Of a stretch of DNA of 64,000 nt, positions 59,120 to 64,000 are shown in pieces. The position numbers and the translations under genes are program-made. The DNA lies in contig NZ_CP076023.1 of NCBI RefSeq assembly GCF_018623035.1, positions 3,038,001 through 3,102,000 of the forward strand. Reading direction: 5' to 3'. Under the pieces are notes generated by a model. It was not told the DNA's origin. It saw nothing but the letters and a program-made list of their open reading frames with translations, and made no database searches. The stretch comes from Cellulomonas dongxiuzhuiae. GTDB lineage: Bacteria > Actinomycetota > Actinomycetes > Actinomycetales > Cellulomonadaceae. Within the stretch, counting starts at the first letter, position 1, and every line of letters starts with the position of its first letter.

Positions 59120-61353
59120 CCGACGCTCCCCCGATCGATCCGGTGCTGGCCGAGCGGATCGCCGAGCACGTGGAGACCCCCGAGTCCCCGCCGCACACGC
59201 CGGACGAGGCCCTGCCCGACGACCGCTTCCTCGACCGTGAGCTGTCGTGGCTCGCGTTCAACCAACGCGTCCTGGAGCTCGCCGAGGACACGACCCTGCC
59301 GCTGCTGGAGCGGGTGCGGTTCCTCGCGATCTTCGCCTCCAACCTCGACGAGTTCTTCATGGTGCGCGTCGCGGGGCTCAAGCGTCGGATCGCGACGGGC
59401 ATCGCCGTCACCGCGGCGTCGGGGCTGTCCCCCCGGCAGGTGCTCGACGCGATCAGCGAGCGTGCGCACGCCCTCATGGAGCGCCACGCGCAGGTCTTCA
59501 CGCAGGTTGTGCAGCCCGCGCTCGCGGGCGAGGGCATCACGATCGTGCGCTGGGACGACCTCGGCGACGCCGAGCAGGACCGGCTGCACAAGTTCTTCCG
59601 CCGCCAGATCTTCCCGGTGCTCACGCCCCTCGCCGTGGACCCGGCGCACCCGTTCCCGTACATCTCGGGGCTGTCGCTGAACCTCGCGGTGAGCGTCGTG
59701 AACCCGGCGAGCGGCAAGGAGCACTTCGCGCGGGTGAAGGTCCCGCCGCTGCTGCCCCGCTACATCGCGGTCGACGCGGCAGGCCGCCCCTCGGCGCCCG
59801 TCCCGCAGACCGCCGCCCACGAGCGGGGGCCCATCTCGTTCGTCCCGGTCGAGGACGTCATCGCCCAGCACCTCGACATGCTGTTCCCCGGCATGGAGGT
59901 CCGCGAGTTCCACACGTTCCGCATCACGCGCAACGAGGACTTCGAGGTCGAGGAGGACGACGCCGAGAACCTCCTCAAGGCGATGGAGAAGGAGCTGCTG
60001 CGGCGCCGGTTCGGCCCGCCGGTCCGCCTCGAGCTCGCCGAGGGCATCAGCCCGCGCGTGCGCAAGTTCCTGGTGCGCGAGCTCGGCATGTCCGAGGACG
60101 ACGTGTACGAGCTGCCCGCGCCGCTCGACCACACCGGCCTCAACCTCATCGCCGACCAGGACCGCCCCGAGCTGCAGTTCCCGCGGTTCGTCCCGGTGAC
60201 GCACCGGCACCTCGCCGAGGTGGAGTCCGCGTCGGCCACGGACGTGTTCGCGGCGATCCGCGCCCGCGACATCCTGCTGCACCACCCGTACGACTCGTTC
60301 TCGACGTCGGTGCAGACGTTCCTCGAGCAGGCCGCCGCCGACCCGAGCGTGCTGGCCATCAAGCAGACGCTGTACCGGACGTCGGGCGACTCCCCCATCG
60401 TCGACGCCCTCATCGACGCGGCGCAGGCCGGCAAGCAGGTCCTCGCGCTCGTGGAGATCAAGGCCCGGTTCGACGAGCAGAACAACATCTCCTGGGCCCG
60501 CAAGCTCGAGCAGGCGGGCGTCCACGTCGTCTACGGCATCGTCGGCCTCAAGACGCACTGCAAGCTCTCGCTCGTCGTGCGGCAGGAGGCCGACGGGCTG
60601 CGTCGCTACAGCCACGTCGGCACGGGCAACTACCACCCCAAGACCGCGCGGCTGTACACCGACCTCGGCCTGCTGACGGCGGACCCGGACGTGGGCCAGG
60701 ACCTCACGCGCCTGTTCAACCAGCTGTCAGGCTACGCGCCGAAGTCCCGGTTCCACCGTCTCCTGGTGGCGCCGCGCTCGGTGCGGTCGGGTCTGCTGGA
60801 GCGCATCGAGCGGGAGGCCGAGGCGGCGCGACGCGGCGAGCCCGCGTGGATCCGGATCAAGGTCAACTCGATGGTCGACGAGGCCATCATCGACGCGCTC
60901 TACCGCGCGTCGCAGGCGGGCGTGCCCATCGACATCAACGTGCGGGGCATCTGCGCGCTGCGGCCGGGGGTCCCGGGCCTGTCCGAGACGATCCGCGTGC
61001 GCTCGATCCTCGGCCGCTTCCTCGAGCACTCGCGCGTGTTCGCGTTCGCGCACACCGCCGGCACGACCGGCGAGGACGGGTTCCAGGGGCCGGAGGTGTT
61101 CATCGGGTCGGCGGACCTCATGCACCGCAACCTCGACCGGCGCGTCGAGGCGCTCGTACGCGTCGCGGAGCCTGGCCAGGTGCAGGAGCTGGTCGAGTAC
61201 CTCCAGGAGTCGATGGACGACGGCACGTCGTCCTGGTGGCTGCAGCCGGACGGTGAGTGGGTCCGGCACCACATGGGCCCCAACGGGCCGCTGGTGGACC
61301 TGCAGGAGGTGCTGATCCACCGCCAGAGGCGTCGTCCCGGCGCCGCCCGGTGA
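59116..61353 (+). CDS. ppk1: polyphosphate kinase 1
   Basis: A 745-residue enzyme that reversibly builds polyphosphate from ATP. The N-terminal domain begins [20 protein letters not shown]. The head domain follows, and the two C-terminal phospholipase D-like domains hold the catalytic region with [18 protein letters not shown] (H500, the autophosphorylation-site block). Other family blocks are [13 protein letters not shown] and [24 protein letters not shown] sequence (here [12 protein letters not shown]). It lies in an mshD-ppk1-Nudix operon, opposite the phosphate transporter genes, and overlaps both neighbours. Confidence 0.96.
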   Translation: MTDAPPIDPVLAERIAEHVETPESPPHTPDEALPDDRFLDRELSWLAFNQRVLELAEDTTLPLLERVRFLAIFASNLDEFFMVRVAGLKRRIATGIAVTAASGLSPRQVLDAISERAHALMERHAQVFTQVVQPALAGEGITIVRWDDLGDAEQDRLHKFFRRQIFPVLTPLAVDPAHPFPYISGLSLNLAVSVVNPASGKEHFARVKVPPLLPRYIAVDAAGRPSAPVPQTAAHERGPISFVPVEDVIAQHLDMLFPGMEVREFHTFRITRNEDFEVEEDDAENLLKAMEKELLRRRFGPPVRLELAEGISPRVRKFLVRELGMSEDDVYELPAPLDHTGLNLIADQDRPELQFPRFVPVTHRHLAEVESASATDVFAAIRARDILLHHPYDSFSTSVQTFLEQAAADPSVLAIKQTLYRTSGDSPIVDALIDAAQAGKQVLALVEIKARFDEQNNISWARKLEQAGVHVVYGIVGLKTHCKLSLVVRQEADGLRRYSHVGTGNYHPKTARLYTDLGLLTADPDVGQDLTRLFNQLSGYAPKSRFHRLLVAPRSVRSGLLERIEREAEAARRGEPAWIRIKVNSMVDEAIIDALYRASQAGVPIDINVRGICALRPGVPGLSETIRVRSILGRFLEHSRVFAFAHTAGTTGEDGFQGPEVFIGSADLMHRNLDRRVEALVRVAEPGQVQELVEYLQESMDDGTSSWWLQPDGEWVRHHMGPNGPLVDLQEVLIHRQRRRPGAAR

Positions 61354-62330
61354 AGGCGTCCTCCCCCGCACCCGTCCAGGCCGCCGGCGCCCTCGTCTGG
61401 CGGCTGCGCGCGGGCCACCTGCAGGTGGCCCTCGTGCACCGCCCGCGCTACCGCGACTGGTCGTGGCCCAAGGGCAAGCTCGACCCGGGCGAGAACGCGC
61501 CGGTCGCGGCCGTGCGCGAGGTGGAGGAGGAGACCGGCATGGCGGTCGTCCTGGGCCTCCCCCTGCCCGGTCTGGAGTACCGCTTGTCCGACGGCCGCCA
61601 GAAGGTCGTCCACTACTGGGCGGCACGCGTCGGCGGTCGCGGCGACGACGCGCCGCTCGGCGCCCGGCCACCGGTGCGGCACGCCGCCCGCACGGAGATC
61701 GACGCGTGGGAGTGGTTCGACGTGGAGGACGCCGCACGTCGCGTGACGCGCGGTGCGGACCGGCGCCCCCTGGACTCGCTCGTCGAGGCGCACGCGCGCG
61801 GACGGCTGCGCACGCGGGCCCTCGTCGTCGCGCGTCACGGGCAGGCGCGCAAGCGCAGCCTGTGGGGCGGCGAGGAGGCGGACCGGCCGCTGACGGGCCT
61901 GGGCCTGCGGCAGGCGGCGGCCGCGGTGCCGGTCCTGGCGGCGTTCGGCGTCGGGCGGGTCGTCACGAGCCGGTGGGAGCGGTGCACCGCGACGGTCGCC
62001 CCCTACGCGGCGGCCGCGGGCCTGGAGCCACAGGTGGCCGACGTGCTCACGGAGGCACGGCACGACGAGTCGCCCGCGCGTGTCGGCGCGATGGTCCGCG
62101 AGCTGATCGAGAGCCCCACCGACACCGTGGTGTGCACCCACCGGCCGGTGCTGCCGACGGTGCTGGGTGTGCTCGCCGAGCACAGCCGCCGCCACGTCGC
62201 CGACGCCCTGCCGCGCGAGAACCCGTTCCTCGCGCCGGCCGAGCTGCTCGTCGCGCACACCGGCCCCACACCGCGCGGTGCCCGCGTGCTGGCGGTCGAG
62301 CGCCACACCTCGTCCGCGACGGCGGACTGA
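61350..62330 (+). CDS. Nudix-histidine phosphatase fusion (MutT1 type)
   Basis: A 326-residue two-domain protein. The N-terminal Nudix domain (about residues 8-140) has [20 protein letters not shown] followed by EEETG. The C-terminal histidine-phosphatase domain (about 155-315) has the phosphoryl-accepting [13 protein letters not shown] and later [13 protein letters not shown]. This is the architecture of mycobacterial MutT1 (Rv2985), which turns 8-oxo-GTP to 8-oxo-GMP and also acts on Ap4A-type nucleotides; Rv2984 (ppk1) is its neighbour there too. The GTG at 61350 overlaps the ppk1 stop. Confidence 0.92.
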   Translation: MKASSPAPVQAAGALVWRLRAGHLQVALVHRPRYRDWSWPKGKLDPGENAPVAAVREVEEETGMAVVLGLPLPGLEYRLSDGRQKVVHYWAARVGGRGDDAPLGARPPVRHAARTEIDAWEWFDVEDAARRVTRGADRRPLDSLVEAHARGRLRTRALVVARHGQARKRSLWGGEEADRPLTGLGLRQAAAAVPVLAAFGVGRVVTSRWERCTATVAPYAAAAGLEPQVADVLTEARHDESPARVGAMVRELIESPTDTVVCTHRPVLPTVLGVLAEHSRRHVADALPRENPFLAPAELLVAHTGPTPRGARVLAVERHTSSATAD

Positions 62331-62336
62331 CGGGGC

Positions 62337-63341
62337 TCAGCCCAGGATCGGGTGGATGATCCAGAACACGACGGCCGCGACCGCGGCGGCGGCGGGGATC
62401 GTGAGGATCCACGCACCGGCGATGTTCTTGGCGACGCCCCAGCGCACGGCCGACAGCCGCTTGGTCGCGCCGACGCCCATGATCGCGGACGTGATCGTGT
62501 GCGTGGTCGACACCGGCGCGTGCAGCGCGAACGCGTTGACGTAGAGCACGACGGCCGAGACCGACTCGGCGACGAACCCGCGCGCGGGGTCCAGCTCGAT
62601 GATCTTGCGTCCCAGGGTGCGCATGATGCGCCACCCGCCCGCGTACGTGCCGAGCGAGATCGCCCCGGCCGCCGCGAGCTTGACCCACAGCGGGATGCCG
62701 TCGTCGGGGTTCGCCCAGTTCGCGGTGAGCAGCGCCAGGTAGATGACACCCATGGTCTTCTGCGCGTCCTGCAGGCCGTGACCGAGCGCCATGGCGGCCG
62801 CGGAGACGGTCTGCGCGAACCGGAAGCGACGGTTGGTCCGCGCCGGCGGGCGGTTGCGGATGAGCCACAGGAGGCCCACCATCACGAAGAACGCGAGGGT
62901 GAACCCGATCAGCGGCGAGAAGACCATCGGCAGGACGACCTTCTCGACGATCGAGCTGCCGTACACGCCGAACCCACCGGCGAGACCCGCTCCGACGAGG
63001 CCGCCGATGAGGGCGTGCGTCGACGACGAGGGCAGCCCGAACCACCACGTGACGAGGTTCCAGGTGATGGCGCCGACGAGCGCGCACAGGATGACGACGA
63101 GCGCGCTGTGCGACGACGCCGACTGCAGGTCGACGATCTGGGTGGCGATGGTCTCGGCGACCTCGGTGCCGAGCAGCGCGCCGAGGAAGTTCATGACCGC
63201 GGCCATGATGAGCGCCGCCCGCGGCGTGAGCGCGCGCGTCGAGACCGACGTGGCGATCGCGTTGGCGGCGTCGTGGAAACCGTTGGTGTAGTCGAACCCG
63301 AGAGCGAGCGCGACGACGAAGACGACCAGCACAGGTTCCAC
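62337..63341 (-). CDS. pit: low-affinity inorganic phosphate transporter (Pit family)
   Basis: A 334-residue Pit-family symporter with about ten helices. The duplicated signature is seen as ALGFDYTNGFHDAANAIATS at the N-terminus and HAPVSTTHTITSAIMGVGAT in the second half. The large central loop of E. coli PitA is short here, as is usual when a DUF47 partner is present. It imports phosphate with protons or metal-phosphate. It follows the DUF47 gene by six bases and is convergent with the Nudix gene, whose stop is six bases away. Confidence 0.94.
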   Translation of the reverse strand: MEPVLVVFVVALALGFDYTNGFHDAANAIATSVSTRALTPRAALIMAAVMNFLGALLGTEVAETIATQIVDLQSASSHSALVVILCALVGAITWNLVTWWFGLPSSSTHALIGGLVGAGLAGGFGVYGSSIVEKVVLPMVFSPLIGFTLAFFVMVGLLWLIRNRPPARTNRRFRFAQTVSAAAMALGHGLQDAQKTMGVIYLALLTANWANPDDGIPLWVKLAAAGAISLGTYAGGWRIMRTLGRKIIELDPARGFVAESVSAVVLYVNAFALHAPVSTTHTITSAIMGVGATKRLSAVRWGVAKNIAGAWILTIPAAAAVAAVVFWIIHPILG

Positions 63342-63347
63342 GACGGC

Positions 63348-63968
63348 TCAGGACTCCTTGAGCGCGATCGTCTCGACCGTGTTGGCCACCTTCTCGAAGG
63401 CGTCCGCCGCGTCCTCGAGCTTCTCGACGATCTCCTTGAGCTTCATGAGGAGGATCGGGTCGGCGATCTCGTCGAACATCTCCGCGAGCAGCTTGCGGTG
63501 CGACTTGTCGGCCTGGTTCTCGAGGCGGTTGATCTCGACCCAGTACTCCTGCAGGGACTCCATCGAGCGCAGCCGGGGCATCGCCTCGGCCGTCAGCTCG
63601 GCGGCGCGCTGCAGCACCTGGACCTGGTCGGAGACGCGGGCAGGCAGCTCCCCGATCTTGTACAGGACCATGAGGTCGGACGCCTCGTCCATGTAGTCCA
63701 TGCAGTCGTCGAGGCTCGACGCGAGGTCGTAGATGTCGTCGCGGTCGAACGGTGTGACGAACGTCTGGTTGAGACGCCGCATGATCGTGTGGGTCGCGTC
63801 GTCCGCAGCGTGCTCGGTCGCGGCCATCCGCTTGTTGAGCTCCTTGCGGGTGGCGCGATCGGCGCCGAGCATCTCCGCCAGCAGGTTCGCGCCCGTCACG
63901 AGATGGGCGGCGGATGCGGCGAAGAGGTCGAAGTACGAGGTGTCGCGCGGTGTCAGGCGCAGGCGCAC
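63348..63968 (-). CDS. DUF47/PhoU-like phosphate transport regulator
   Basis: A 206-residue all-helical protein of the DUF47 family, distantly related to PhoU. It begins LRLTPRDTSYFDLFAASAAH. Metal-coordinating blocks typical of the fold include ATEHAADDATHTIMRRLNQT and DDIYDLASSLDDCMDYMDEA. It is encoded just before pit and is thought to regulate or couple to the transporter. The start ATG at 63968 is close to the window end, so its promoter is only partly visible. Confidence 0.93.
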   Translation of the reverse strand: MRLRLTPRDTSYFDLFAASAAHLVTGANLLAEMLGADRATRKELNKRMAATEHAADDATHTIMRRLNQTFVTPFDRDDIYDLASSLDDCMDYMDEASDLMVLYKIGELPARVSDQVQVLQRAAELTAEAMPRLRSMESLQEYWVEINRLENQADKSHRKLLAEMFDEIADPILLMKLKEIVEKLEDAADAFEKVANTVETIALKES

Positions 63969-64000
63969 GGAGGGCTCCGGGTCGTCGACTGGTGGTGTGC

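Overview
The window is very GC-rich chromosomal DNA, with genes packed tightly and linked by many ATGA and GTGA start/stop overlaps and frequent GTG starts. A mycothiol synthase gene, an actinobacterial tad/Ssd locus and a mannanase with a cellulose-binding CBM2 module all point to an actinobacterium, most likely Cellulomonas or a close relative (family Cellulomonadaceae). A class III anaerobic ribonucleotide reductase and a formate/nitrite-type channel fit a facultative anaerobe. I recognised no tRNA, rRNA, CRISPR array, prophage or transposase gene.

Layout. 0-15.3 kb is housekeeping: a LacI-type regulator with a nearby operator, proC, a methyltransferase, an endonuclease/exonuclease/phosphatase protein, a lipoprotein, the membrane pyrophosphatase hppA, a STAS protein, an ECF sigma factor coupled to a membrane protein, nrdDG under two NrdR boxes, and 5-oxoprolinase pxpA-pxpBC. 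15.5-22.9 kb holds an MrfA-type helicase convergent with a complete tad pilus/secretion operon (ssd-tadA-tadB-tadC-DUF4244-tadE-tadE-like), collinear with M. tuberculosis Rv3660c-Rv3654c. 23.1-41.2 kb is a purine and ureide catabolism island. It encodes guanine deaminase, xanthine dehydrogenase with its XdhC and MocA maturation factors, uricase, HIU hydrolase, OHCU decarboxylase, allantoinase, allantoate amidohydrolase, ureidoglycine-glyoxylate aminotransferase, a probable oxalurate amidase, an RpiR regulator and an ABC importer. Together these would turn guanine or xanthine into glycine, ammonia and CO2-level products. Four promoter regions in the island share a GAAAC-N4-GTTTC inverted repeat, which I propose is the operator of the RpiR protein.

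41.3-44.0 kb resumes the conserved locus that the island appears to split: a HAD-IB hydrolase (Rv3661-like), a structured intergenic region placed like the RNAP-binding RNA Ms1/MTS2823/scr3559, and a degenerate Fic-like protein (Rv3662c/SCO3559 position). 44-53.6 kb has malic enzyme, an oligosaccharide ABC importer with a LacI-like operator, an FNT channel, a membrane protein and acetyl-CoA synthetase. 53.8-55.3 kb is a secreted GH5/CBM2 mannanase. 55.5-56.7 kb holds a DUF559/Vsr-like nuclease gene flanked by two copies of a 57-58 bp palindromic element; a third copy follows the xanthine dehydrogenase gene. 56.7-64 kb has a flavin monooxygenase, mycothiol synthase mshD, and a polyphosphate/phosphate group: ppk1, a Nudix-phosphoesterase fusion, a Pit transporter and its DUF47 partner.

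The most interesting signals are the GAAAC-box regulon, the candidate Ms1-like RNA with the split synteny block, the repeat-bracketed DUF559 nuclease, and the paired NrdR boxes lying inside the upstream coding sequence.
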